Source of the DNA: Flectonema sp. DT1601 | Lineage: Eukaryota > Euglenozoa > Diplonemea > Diplonemida > Diplonemidae | DNA: 64,000 nt | Direction of reading: 5' to 3' | Assembly: GCA_964019425.1 (NCBI GenBank) | Contig: OZ025847.1 | Coordinates: 154,501 to 218,500 of the forward strand | In this document: positions 40,031 to 53,774 of the stretch, piece after piece | Position numbering within the stretch: position 1 is the stretch's first letter | Layout: each line of letters begins with the position of its first letter | The notes under the pieces: generated by a model | What the model was told of the DNA's origin: nothing | Database searches by the model: none | What the model saw: only the letters and a program-made list of their open reading frames with translations | Translations under genes and position numbers: made by a program

Positions 40031-43000
40031 CTACACATCTTGACGATCACTGGTATCGAGCTCACCGATGGAGTCCTCCATCATAGGTTTACTTGCCTGT
40101 TCTTTTTGCATTTGTTCCATTGAAAAATCTTCGTAATCATCATTCTTCTTTGAAAAGGCTGCGACATAAATCAAGTAACAGCATGGCAGAGTAATTAAAA
40201 ATAAAATTAAGAAATACCACCAAGGAACACAATGATCGAAAAGAACAATACCGTCGCAACCACAACTTTCAGATTCTCCTGCCGCTGAAAGAGGTCTGGA
40301 AAATTCACACGATGAGTCAATACACACAACCTGAGCAGGATAAGTTGCTCCCATTTTGTCGTGTGTTGGGACTGTTGTCCATGTTGTTGATTGGTGATTC
40401 TTCCAACAGATCGTGTATTCTTTTTTTTGAGCTCCGTCACTCCACAACGCAGTGATATTGACAATCAACTCCGTCGATGAATTCGGTTCAAGAATCGGAT
40501 TGTCGATTATCACACCTGACGGACACTTGGAAGCTTTTCCAATTTCATATTCTCGGCAATTTAAATTTCCCAATGAGTTGCAAGATTCCCCAGCAGACAC
40601 TACCTTAACATCATCAGTATCAGATAGCCCACAACCATGAATGACAATCCGGAATTGATCTCCCATTACTGGGATGTTTTGTGCTGCTGTAAAGATAAGA
40701 GGACCAGCAGGGGAGCACCTATTTTTTTTTTTTTTTTATTATATTATATTGCTAACATTTGTATAAGACACATTAAAAGAAAAAAACATACGCTGGCGTA
40801 CTGCAACTCGCTCCACTCCATCCCTTGTTGCATGTGCAGGTGTTGTCTGATTCACATTGTCCATTGCCGCTGTTGTTGTTGTTTTTATTTGAGTTCACAT
40901 AATAAAGTTAACAATATAAATTAAAATAGACATACCTGCACGTGATTGAAGAGTTGCATGCTGAACACTTACCAGAATCAAGCATGTGTAGATGACAGAT
41001 AGCCATTTCACCTGGTGTGTTGCAGTTGGAATATCCCGCATCACATACACAACAACCATCTGGAGAACAAGAACCGTGAGTAGAATCAACACAGCAATTA
41101 GTGTTTGTAACAACACAGGTAGCAGTGTCTGGATTCCATTGGCATGTTGAATTTGCTTCACATGTAGGTTGAGATCCATAGAATCCACAACCTGTTTGAG
41201 TTGCTGGTTCACAAACACCTGATGAAGAAGTGATACCAGATCTCATCGACTTTGAACCGACTGATGTCTTTAAATCTGAACAAGACGATCCAATGTCACC
41301 GAATTCACAAACAAATTGATCAACAGTAACATCACTACCAGAAGACATCCATCTACCTGATGGGTATTGCATTACAGAATAAGATACTCCTGAAGTATTC
41401 ATGACAGGAACCCAATTACTGAATCCACTAACTGGAACAGTACTGGATCCGATATTCCACATCCAACTTCCGTCAGCTGGTTTACTTCCACTCAACCAGA
41501 CTGGTTTTGTTATTAGTGTTTCAACTGCTAACTGGATTTCAGATGATTTTATAGAAGCGAGGTATCCACCAAGTCCAAGGTGAGTCATTCCTTTACAGGC
41601 TTGGTTGGCTGCTGCCCAAGTTACTCCTGGAGAGTCAACGACTTTAAAATAATGATCATTAGCAGGCAAGTACACAGCATCACCATATGCGTATGAAACA
41701 ACTCTCTCAGGTGTTAAAGAGATTGGGATAAAGATTACAGATGTGATTGCTTGTTTCATGTCAGAGGCGGAGCTTCCACCACTCAAAGACAGAACACCTG
41801 ACGCTGGATTATACGATGAAGCTAGTCCTAAAATAGTACATGCTGGGCATGATAGTATATCACCCACAGTAAGACCATTTGTTATGGAAATAGTAGCTGA
41901 TGGTTGCGGCATACAACTAACATCACCATTGAAATCAGCAATATTTGAGAACAAACTTGTTGGATTTCCTGGAAGGTAGTAAGGAGTCCATGAACAAGAA
42001 CTATTCGCATTACAGTCTTCAGATCCAAGAGCTGACAATGTCTTACAACCAGTTTGATTCTTACACATCGCATTTGTGAAGTCCCACTCACATTTATTAG
42101 CTTCACATGTTTGAGATGTGTAATAAACACCACAACCAGTTTTATCAACACAAGTAGTTCCTTTCCATTCACAACTATATTCAGCAGCACATGGTGTTGC
42201 TGTTTTAATTGATGAGCACGTTGTCTTATCAATACACTTTGAAGGATCCACCCACTTACATCTATTGTCTGAAACACACAATGATGACGAGTCATAACGT
42301 TGACAACCTGTTGTTACTTGACAGTTTCCTAATCCAGATTTGATATCAACAGCTCTTTTCACTTCCATTGAGTTGATTGAAAGTACACCACCACCTGATT
42401 TCCCAAACTCACATGTCGCAGCAGTTAAGTTCTTTGTTTTTGAATAAGCGATCTCATCGGGGGTTGCGAATGATGTCAGAACACCAGACAAACCTAACAT
42501 TGAAGTTTTCGGACACTCAACCTTAGCAGTGTCAACTGACCACTCTGGATGACTTACAAAATAAGAATCAGTAACAGAAGAATACAAGGCGCTACCAAAA
42601 TTATAAATTACCCTACGAGCACTACCCGAGACATCAGTCGTCATAAACGTAACAGTTGACAATGCAGTGATATAACTACTGAGTGTTCCAGTACCAGATA
42701 ATGAAAGAACACCAGTATTTACATTATAAGATGAAATGATATTTTGAGCAGCACAGTCAGGACAAGATAAGGTATCATTCTGAGACATGAACCCGTTATC
42801 AATACTAACAAAAGAATTCGATAAAGGCAAAGTACACTGCACACTACTTACTTGATCACAAGAAAGTCCACTAAACGGTGATATAGCAGACGTTGGCTGA
42901 TATCCCGCAACCCATGTACAAGCACCGTTATCAATACATAAAGGACGTGTAAAGTCATCACATCTTTGACTTGGTGGTGGAGGTCTTGATGGATCAGTTG

Positions 43001-46000
43001 GTTTATTAGTACACTGATCAGTAGTAGCAGACCATTGACATGTATTTTGGGGATCACTTTCACATCTAATCTGTGAGCAGTGAGCAGTACATGCATGATC
43101 AATACATTTTAAATCAAAAGAATTAAAAGAACAAGTTGTTGACTGCGAGTTACAAGCGACCTCGTCAAGTGTTGGACACGATGATGGGTTTGGATCGACA
43201 ATGAGCTTTCCGAATATACCAGTAGGATCACAGAAGGATGATAGAACTCCAGATCCTATTTCATCCATCACTAAGTTAAGTTGATGAGTGTCAGTGGGTT
43301 CAGATACAATGTGTTTAAGTGATTCAGCAGCACGTAAATCATTTATCGTATGAAGTTGTTGTTTTCTAACAACAATACCAAAAGTTCTGATGTCCATTCC
43401 TTGTAACGTCGCTCTCGCTGGTGATAACACAGACGCATCTTTGATTCTACCATCCGAGAATATTAACAAAACTTTCTTTCTATGACGAGGACTATCACTA
43501 AAAGCTTCAATTGATTTCTTAATACCAAGACTGATCTCTGTTCCTTTAAATAAAGGATTGTCTTCATGCCATGAAAGAGCAGAATCTAACTCAGATAATT
43601 TACCAGTTAGTCGACCATTTGTTGTTGGGTCGATATTGACTGGTGTCGCAGGTGAGAATTGAACTAACGATACTCTGAATCCTTTATTCTTAACACTCGA
43701 GGTGATCCCAACAGTGCTGTCTTCTCCTGTCAGTGGTAGTGTGTGTAACCATGTACGTAACATTTCTAAAAGGGCAAAGAACCCAACTGGATGCTTGTTG
43801 TAGAATGGTTGTTTCATACTTCCAGACCCATCGAGTAGAATAACCAAATCCAAGTCAGGACATCCCGCGAAAGCTGCGTTCTTACAAACTGAACTTGAAG
43901 AGTCCCATGAACATCTGCTGTCTGTTTTACATTGGCATTGAGAATCAGGAACTGTGTCATAATAACTACATTCTCTAATCACACATTGATTACTTGTTGG
44001 AGTATTAGGTGCGCACAACATATTTGGATGAGAAAGACAAGCAGCCGTATCAGTTCCGTAAACACTGCAGGGAGTTGGAACACATTGCTTTATTGGATCC
44101 CATAAGCACATTACATCTTTTCCACATGATCCTTCATTTGAGTGTCTAGCACAAGGTGAAGGGATGCAGGTGTTACCCTGCCACAGACACTGCGGAGAGT
44201 TTGCATTACATAATAATACAGAGTCGTAGTTACATGGTTTCTCAACACATTGTAATAAAATACCATCTGTTGCCCAAATACAATTCGTGTCTTTAATGCA
44301 ATCACCTTGAGTAGGAGCTGAGCATTTCTTATCCGTACATTTCAGTGTTGCTTCATCCCATTGACACTTCAGAGGTGTGGTCACAGCACAAGGATCTTGA
44401 GAAGTTAGTTCACACATTGGATAAGATAAACAAACGTATTCCATATTAAGATCACTACACTTCGATACAGAAGGTACACATTTATCAATTGGGTGATAGT
44501 AACAGTTTGGAAGTTCATTACAGTCAGAGACAGAAGTTATGTCTGTGCAAGAACCAGAAGTAACACAGTTACCAGCAACCCAATCACAACCAGGCATACT
44601 GATGCAATTATTTTGTGACAATGTTGGACACAACGCAGGAGCAGGTGTATCAATGACTGGAGGTATCGCTGGTGTCGAAGTCCTAGCGACAGGTACGTCA
44701 GTCACAGGTACCGTTGGTACTCCTGTCGGTGAAGGAGATGTGTTTGGTTTTGTTATAATAACCTTCTCAGAACAAGTGTTACCTCCCGGAAGAGCTGTAA
44801 TAGTACCTGTTAAATCATCTTGTGAAGCACACAATTGACCAATTCCACCCCATTCACAGATATAACCATCAATATGTGTGTGGTCTATTGGATAGTCATT
44901 CCAGTTTCCGCCATTTAAAAAGTGTCCAAAGTCTTCTCCTCCATCAGCACAGCTTCCAGAACATGATTTACGATAGTCGTTTGGTTCATTGATTTTCCAA
45001 CTAGAGAAGGCACCAGGTTCGTTACCTGTTGATTTCTTGTAGAAGAGTGTTCCTCCAGTAATTTGCGTACCAGAACCTTGTTGTGAATCTTTACCTGGGT
45101 TTGAAGGGTTCGCAGTGAACTGACATGAAGGTGATGGTGGACATCCTTCTGGTCCAGTCACCCATTTCCAAGTCTGCTCTTCTCCAACATCCGAAGCACC
45201 CATCCAACCTTGACCTTCTAATTTTGATGCAGCCATCTTCTGTTCAACCTCAGAAGTAATAGTAACTAAATATCCAGTAAGCCCCATCATCTTATTTGAG
45301 TCACTTTGACATTCTGCTTGTGCAGCATCCCAGGTGATACTATCTTGACCAACAGGGTGCGGAAAGTATTGGTAATAATGACCTGTCTGTGATGAATAAA
45401 AAGCATGGCCATAATTATATGTTATCATACGAGGCTTTCCAGACTTATCAGAAGTTGCAAACACAACGCTCTTGATTGCTTCAGAGAATGTTGTAGCAGG
45501 TAGCGGAATCGAACTTGACAAGTATAAGATTCCTGACTTAGAATGGAAATCACTTGAAATCTGAAGTGACGAACAGGCAAGGCAGAATAGTGCATCTTTC
45601 CCCTTAACATAATTTTGCTCGATGTTGATTATGGCACCTTTTATGTCACCACAAGAAGCGATTGCACTACCATCGTTTATAGTTGAAAATAGATTACTTT
45701 CTTCTCCCGGTTTATATCCAGGCATCCAATCACACATTGGATTTAAATTACAATTAATTTCTGTTTTCTGTCCCTTACAAGTCTTGTCTACATCAACAAT
45801 TGGAATACAGCTAGGAGCGGTATTTGTTTGCCATGTACATTGCAGATTTGAAGATGTACAAGAAGCTGAGTCCTGAATAGCTTGGCATATGTTGTTGATG
45901 CAGGTTGGTTGTAAAGCTCCGACAGAAGCCCAAGTACAACCAGGATCGAGAGCACACGATGACTCAGAGCAGTATGATTGACAAGCAGCTTTTGAACATT

Positions 46001-49000
46001 TTTGTTGAAATAAATTGAAATCACAAAATGGTGATTTCCCACACTGAGAGTTCGATAGAACTGAACAGGATTTGGGACCCTGTTCCGCAATAGCCGCGGT
46101 GATCAACGATCCAAACGCACCGTTACTATCACAGAAGGTGTTCAAAGCAGATCCAGCAATGCTATCTAATTCTAAATTCAAAAAGTGACTATCAACAGGA
46201 TCACTAACAATCTTTTTCATAGTCGCCTCAGCTGCTATGTCTAACGCTGCCTTGTCAGTGAATCTTCTGACTACAATTCCGAATGTCTTCACATTCTCAT
46301 TCATAAGTTCTTGTTTTGCTGATTCTAACACGAGAGGATCATTAAGCCTTCCATCAGTAAACACTAATAAAATATCCATTCTATTTGGTGGAGAAGATTT
46401 AAAAGTTTGAACAGCTGTGTCTAATGCCTCACGAATGTAAGTCAAAGTGTAGATAGGGTTCTGACTGTGCCAATCAAGAGCAGAGTCTATTTCGTTTAAG
46501 TCCCCCGTTAGAGTTCCATTGGTCAAAGGATCTGTGCGAGCGACTCCTGGATTTTGTTCTCCAGAAAACTGAATAAATGCAACACGAAATCCATCTTGAC
46601 TACTACCATAGCCAGTTGAAGCTGGCTCACCAGTTAGAGGAAGAGTGTGAATCCAATCCCTCATTACAGTGATCAGTCCTTCGTATCCAGTTGGATGCTT
46701 TCCAAAGACATTCGACATGGAACCAGAACCATCAAATACAATAGTCAAATCAAGAGGTGGGCAGCCTGAATAGGTACCAGTTACACACTTATCCTTGTCG
46801 GTATCCCATAGGCATCCATCAGTCTTCTTACAATTACAGCTGGGGTCTAATACGGCTGCTGAGTTTATTGAAGCGCAAGTCTTGTCGATGCACTCTCCGT
46901 TCTTTCCGAAGATGCAAAGTTTGTCGTTGTTGCATTTTTGTTCATCAGTACCGTAGTGTCCCCAACAGTATTTCTTGTTGCAGTTTCCAGAAGGGGTTGT
47001 CTGGTCCCATAGGCAGTGGGGATTCTTAGTGCAGTCGAGTTCAGTAACCACTGTAGAGCACTCGTTTTCAATACAAACACCACGGACAGTGTCCCATTCA
47101 CAGAGATTGTTAGAAATACAATCTGACTGTAAGTCGTAAGGTGAACATATCTTAGGAACACAAGGTACTGAAGTATCTTTATTAGCTGGTGTAGCAGCAG
47201 CTGTCTTCCATTCACATGATGGATTAATGTTACAAGAAGCTGCATCTATAAAGTGACACATCTTATCAACACATTTTGGTTTAGCGAGACACTCTGGTGA
47301 TCCAATCTTTGATGGAGGACAGAAGGTATCCCATTCACAGTTACCTGCTGGATCATTCTGACATTTAGTTTCATTATCATGACGACTGCACACTAAGATA
47401 GGCATACACACGGGTACTACTTGAGTTACATCCCAGAAACATGTTAAGTCTTTAGAGCATTTACTTTCCGTAATGTAAGGACATTGTTTTATTTCACAAC
47501 CCACTCCAGCATTCCATTGACAAGCATGAATGTATGGATGGTCTTCACACTTTTGTTGATTGTCGACGTTACATAATACAGCTACGCAGGTATTTCCCTT
47601 CCACTCACACTTCTCTGGACTGGCATTGGTGCAAGTGTTTTCATTGTCGTGGCAGATGCATTCGTTTCTGTCGCAGTAGCCGTTCCAAGTTTTTTCATTG
47701 TAACTGATATCACAATCAATTAATCCACCAATAAACTTACACTGATCACAAGAATACTTCTTTACTAAGGCATCAGGTCTCTTTTCACAGTTTAAATTAG
47801 CACATGCGTCAGGATCACCACAAGGGGAGGTTGGGTCAGTAAAAGGTTTCCATGCACATGAAGAATCTGTAACGCACTCTGCAGAAGACCATTTCTTGCA
47901 TGGGACTTCTACTCCTGGTTGGGTACCAAACTTCTTTTGAATTGAAGCGCCAAAGAGTGAGTTTGGATCACAGAAGTCATTGAGTAACGCATCAGGAATA
48001 TCATCAAGAGGAACGTTTAAGAAGTGCATATCTTTTGGTTCTGATACGATAGGAAGCAGTGTTTGTTGAGCTTTTAAATCAGTTGGAGTGTGCTGCTGAC
48101 CTTTTCGAACGACAACTCCAAATGTTTGAACATCTTCAGCGTCAAGATGTTGTCTTTGAGGAGCAATCTTGTCCGGGTCAAAGATCTCTCCATCAGTTAT
48201 AACAATTAGAACGTTAGATCTAAATGTTGGACTGTTTGCGAATACTCCTGTCGCCATTTTTAAAGATTTTTCAATCATCGTTCCCAACTTAAAATAATTC
48301 TCATGATGCCAAACCAACTCAGCATCTAACTCGGAAGCAACACCTGAGAATCTACCGTTTGGACATCCAGTGCAGCTGGCAAACTTTGCAAATGGTTCTA
48401 CTCTATTCTTACCTGAAAACTGAACGAATGCGAGTCTGAAGGTACCTCCAGTCTTAACACTCGGAGTTCCAGCTGATTCTCCAGTCAAAGGAAGAGTCTG
48501 TATCCATGTACGAAGCATTTCTATCATTCCGTAGTATCCGTGAGGATGGTGTCCAAACTTTGCTTGCATAGATCCACTTCCATCTAATATAAAAACAACG
48601 TCAAGATCTGGACAACTGAGGAAACTATTTTGTTGACAAAGTCCATCCTTCCAAGCACAGTCAGAATTATCTAAACAACTACATCTGTCTGTGAGATCTT
48701 CACATTTATTTGATGCGCAGTATGGTTTTGATAGAGAGTCGGTCGCGGCTTTGCAATTTTTGTCTGATGGACACGCTGGATTGGCAACACCACCACTACC
48801 TCCTGCTGGAGTAGTTGGATGACTTCCTTCACAAGGTGTGTAAATACAGTAACCAGAATCTGACCAAAGGCATCGTGGATCATTGCCACAATTCGCTTCA
48901 GCGATGTACTTACCACAGTAGGTTGTCACACAGTTAGTTCCATCCCATTTACAAGACGGTTTAATACTACACTGAGAACCAATAGTAATAGGCTCACATA

Positions 49001-52000
49001 CTTTCTCAATACACCAATCACCAGATGGATCCCATTGACAGAGAGGATCAGCATTACAGATAGTACTGAGACCGTATGGTCGACATTTGTCATCAATACA
49101 TGATCCTAGAGAGTTATCCCACTTACAGTTTTGATCAAGTAAACACTGTTCAATAGTAGGCCATTGACAATTCTTTTCTCTACAGGTATCTAAACAAGGG
49201 GTCGATACATCCAGACATGAAAATGTTTCTGACGCGGCTACGAACTCTAAATTACATCCTTTTACTGTGTTACAGATATTTCTATCTTGTGTAGTCGGTG
49301 GTCCTAATTCAGAACAGTTTATTGTTCCCTTGTCTTTACAGGTTTCCCAAACGCATTGATCAGCTTCTGTATTACAACCCGTCTTGTCTAACTTTGTACA
49401 GTCGATAACATCCTTACAAATTGGTGGATTCACTCCAGTGTCCCACATGCAGTCTGGTGACTTTGCTTCACACTTGTCTTTGACAAAGACAGCACCACAT
49501 TTCTTTAGTTCACATGATGCAGTGTTCGTATTCCAAGAACAGATTGAATTCTTATCATTTACACATTCTGTTGGAGTCGAGTGTTGACATACTTTTCTGA
49601 GACACGTTGAGGTACTGGCATCCCAAGAACATTTAGCATCCGCAACACACTCTCCTGAACTGCAAAGGACATTACATGTTGGTTTCCCACAAGTTCCAAT
49701 TCTTGTGTATGACGGAGCTGATAAAAAACCACATTCGATTTCACCTCTTTGCGGTCTGCAATTATCGCAAGACCAAAGAGCAGCAAACTGAGACGGAATA
49801 GACTGACAGTTTAATGTTGGACATGCACTAGTTGATGTGCAATCACCATCACTTAATGCAGGCTGTAACCATTCACATTGAGAATCACTGTTACACTCAT
49901 CAGGATATCCCCATGCACTGCAGTGGAAATGACTGACGTCAACTGGTGAGGCAACAGCTTTTCCTAGTAGAGAATTAGAATCACAGAAGTGTTTTAATAC
50001 TTTTTCTGGGATATCTTCAAGGGGTACGTTAAGTAAGTGATCCTTCCACGGTGATGATACCAAAGGTTCAAGATTCCTAGCAGCTTCTTGATCAACAGGA
50101 TTGCTCTGTACAAATCTTCTAATCACAACTCCAACAATTGTCACCTGTGAAGCGATTAGACTACCAGTTGCTGCAGTTAATGGGGATAGGTCAGGGTCTC
50201 TGAGTTTTCCATCACAGATTATTACCATTACCTTTTTTCTATTTGGAGGAGTGTTTACAAAAACAAGTTTTGCAGCCTCCAAAGCAGGAAGTAAAACAGT
50301 TGTCGATTTAATGTAATTAGCTTCGTGGTAATGTATGTCGTTGATAAGGGTTTGTTCATCTCCACTAAACTGACCTTGAGTACACCCTGCGCAGTCTGCT
50401 TGTCTGATTCCAGTCGGTCCTGGTCTACTAAATTGAATAAAAGCGATTCTAAACCCACCTGTTGAACTAGTCGGTGTTTTTGCTAATGGAATTACAGTCA
50501 TCCAATTCTTTAACATCTCCATCAAGGCTAGGTATCCGTGAGGATGAATTCCAAAATTTTGCTGCATAGAACCAGAACCGTCTAATAAAAATAAAACATC
50601 TAAATCAGGACACTGATCAAAGTCTGCATCACTACAATGGTCTGCGTGCCATTTACATTTAGGGTCTGCATTGCATTGACATGAAGCTGTTGTTGCTGGA
50701 GTGATAGAATCATAGTCTTTGCAGTTATGAACTTTGCAGTATGGTTTTTGTGGTGATGTTGGGTTTGGAATCCAATAACATTTTGGATTAACACCACATT
50801 CAGTTCCTGATTCATAAATACCGCATTCAGTTCGTTGACATGATGCTGGAGATGATGTTGTGTAGTATTCACATATAGGATCATTATTACACTTGTCTTC
50901 TGCTGTATATTTCCCACAGTATCTCTGCTTACATGATGGTGTTGTAAAGAAATCCCACTCACAAGAAGGATCAACAATACAGTCAGCAAATGATGTCGCA
51001 CCTACACAAGGCAACTTCTTACAAATTGGAAAACCAGAACTAGTTTCCCACACACAGTTGCTGTTTGATGTACAGTCAGACTGTGTAAAGAGAGGAGAGC
51101 ATTCCTTTGCAGTACAAGTCTGACTAGAATCGATATAAGTACACATAGTAACAGCACACTCACCATCAACTGGGGGTGTTGATAAAGTACATTGAGGGCT
51201 ATTTACATTATAAGCCATGCAACTTTGAGAATCTTTTTGATTACAACAGACGTCAGTCGTACATTTTCCAGCGTTCCACGTGCAGCATCCTTGACCAGGA
51301 CCGCTTTTAGTATCACAAAGACCAGCTGATTGAAGCTGTTCACAGTTTTCAAGAGGCTTTCTAGTGCAAGCTTTGGTGGCGGAATTGTAGTCGCATCCAT
51401 TTCCAACACAAAGATCGAAATTACACATATCAAGGCATTTTGATATCTCACAGGAGCTGGAGGCGTAGTTCCAGTCGCAGACTGCATTTGCCATACAGTT
51501 GACATCGTTTGTTAAACTGCTACAAGAAGCACCATGTTGTTGACCACCAGCAATGTTTGACATCACTTTTCCGAAAACACTGTCCGGGTTACAAAAGTGA
51601 TCTAAAACATCACTTTTCAGATTAGACAACGGAACATTAACAAAGTGGGTTGCTGGATTAGTAACAATGGGTTTCAATGTTCCCGCGGCTTTGTCTGAAG
51701 CACTCGTACTTCCCTTACCCTTTCGGAGAACGATACCAAAGACTTCTCTGTTGTCAGTTGGGTTTAAAGCTTGTAAATCAGCTTTCTTATCATGCAGAGC
51801 ACCATCAGTAAGAATCATAATAATTTGACGTCTGCCGTTAGCATTGCTGCCGTAGTTTTTGAGCCACTGAATACCTTCATAGAGACCGTCGAGTAAATAT
51901 GTTTTACTTTTTGACCATTTCCTAAAAAAGTATGCCTCATGCCAATCTAAGTCGTTAGTGAGTTCAGAATATTTTCCCGATAAGTACCCAGGGGTATCAC

Positions 52001-53669
52001 CGGTTGTTCCAGAAATAGGAAACGTTGCTTGGATGATCGACTTTTTCCAACGTTTGTCACTTGGCCATTCCGTGTTAAAATTTGGTTTGAACCAGTCATT
52101 AGCACCCAAACCACCCGGTCCTGTAATACACTCTCCAGTACATCCTATTCCAGGAAGTGTTGCAGATGGAGGATACAGAGCGACGTCAGCTCTACCAAAT
52201 GAAATAAATCCCAAACGAAAACCTGAAGTCGCCGATGCTGTTTTTTGACTCGAAGAAGGTTCTCCAGTAAGAGTGGCATCCTTTAACCAATCTCTTATCT
52301 GTTCAATCATGCCGTAGTAACCGACCGGATGAGCACCGAATTTTGAATCCATTGAACCACTGGCATCCATAATAAAAACAATATCAGCTAAAGGACATCC
52401 CTGGTTCACTTTACTAGCACAGCTTCCAGAACCTGCATCCCAGACGCAAGTTTCATACTTTGCGCATTCACATCTCTCGGTGACTAGTGGACAGTGAAGT
52501 TCAATACATAAGTCAGCTAATAATCCGTCAGGTAAAACTTTATTTTTAACCCAAATACATTTTGGATCGAGTGTGCAAGGACCAACACTGCTGTGCTTCA
52601 AACTGCAGTAGTTAGTACTGCATGTCTCTGAGCCTGAAAGTGGATCAGCACCCCAGTGACATCTAACATCGTGATCACAGGATATTTCTGTTCCATGTTG
52701 TTGACATGGTACTGGTATACATGGTGATGATGATGTTTGTGTGATATCCCATTCACATAATCCTGATGCGTGTGACTCACATGCTGCAGAACTGGTGTAG
52801 AAATTACAACCAGCAAGTAGAGTGACAGTACTACTCGCGTCTTTATCTTCTAAACAAATATCATCAATTGTTCCCCATTGACAAACATAATTATGAGTTG
52901 TAGCTGACGATACTGTTGACCATGTACCTGATTGTTGCATGATAGCTGTATCACCAGCAGATGGTTGTCCAGGAGCAAAGTTAGAATATTCAGTTGCGTT
53001 CTTTCCAGTCACAGTACTGTAAAAAGAATGTCCAAGCAGAGCCCATGACCATTCAGTACCCGATAGTTCAGCTCCAATCCAAGAGTCACTCCCAACTGGG
53101 ATAGTATTGGCTGCCGCTTTTTGAGCTTCCTCAGAACTTGGCATTAAAAGATGTCCCGTTGATCCTAACAACTTGTTGGCGTCCGATCTGCAGTCGGCTT
53201 CAGCAGCAGCATGCGTTTTTGGTGTTTCAAAATAGTTGAAGAAATGACCAGTTCGAGATGAATAAATCCCCTTACCGTAATTGTAAGTAAGACTTTTACT
53301 TTCACCACTTGTGTCGGTTGTGTGAAATGCAACCGACTTGATAGCGTTAGTGAAGTCAGAAACTGTTGTAAGTGTCGTGGACGTGATGTACAAAACACCT
53401 GACACTTCATTAAAGCTGCATACGAAGGATTGATTTGTACATCTTAACGTGTCTTCTCCTCTGACATAGCCAGCCTCAATAAAAACACTGGCTCCTGAAG
53501 TGCTACTGTCGCATCCACATGCATCACCTCCTCTACTGCTAATAGCATTGTCATGGTACTCTGCACAGCTGAGTTCTGGAAAAACTACTTTTTCTTGTTT
53601 TACTTCGTAGTACTCACCTGATGCGAATCCCACCGAGAGAATTAATGCGGCAAGCCGCATGTCAATCAT
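40031..53669 (-). CDS. Giant VWA/C-type-lectin type I membrane protein, 4,499 aa (three exons)
   Basis: Cell-surface adhesion or recognition protein by architecture. Exons: 40936-53669, 40792-40869, 40031-40718; introns 66 and 73 bp (GTATGT donors), all joins in frame. Order: signal peptide (MRLAALILSVGFASG core); C-type-lectin-like domain 1 (~127-270) preceded by a ~60-aa beta-rich module; cysteine/tryptophan repeats (C-x-W-type spacing); five VWA domains with D-x-S-x-S metal sites starting near 421 (DASGS), 1018, 1685, 2301 and 3268 (all DGSGS); lectin-like domains 2 (~2751-2940), 3 (~3690-3756, degenerate) and 4 (~3993-4123), each with the same preceding module; Pro/Thr linker near 2970-3010. 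Exon 2 completes an EGF-like domain. Exon 3 adds an extracellular segment, one membrane helix (WWYFLILFLITLPCCYLIYV) and a ~45-aa acidic cytoplasmic tail. An acceptor (ATCATCGCAG, 53689-53691) lies 19 nt before the ATG. The ligand is unknown. Confidence 0.88.
40719..40791 (-). other. 73-bp cis-intron 2 of the VWA/lectin gene
   Basis: Sense GTATGT...poly-A...ATAG. Joining gives an in-frame Ala codon (GC+G) linking the EGF-like exon to the membrane-anchor exon. Confidence 0.8.
40870..40935 (-). other. 66-bp cis-intron 1 of the VWA/lectin gene
   Basis: Sense GTATGT...CAACAG, phase 2. Without removal the frame stops eight codons later; with removal it completes an EGF-like domain. Confidence 0.85.
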
Positions 53670-53688
53670 ATGTTATATTCAAAATATC

Positions 53689-53691
53689 CTG
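53689..53691 (-). promoter_or_regulatory. Splice acceptor before the VWA/lectin gene
   Basis: Sense ATTATCATCGCAG, 19 nt before the ATG. Only 83 bp separate it from the stop codon of the gene upstream (53775), leaving little room for a promoter, 5' exon and intron. Confidence 0.6.
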
Positions 53692-53774
53692 CGATGATAA
53701 TATAGATTAAAGGAAGAAGAAGAACACCATCAACAATACACGAAGTCGATATAATTACACGGAAGTATAATTAT

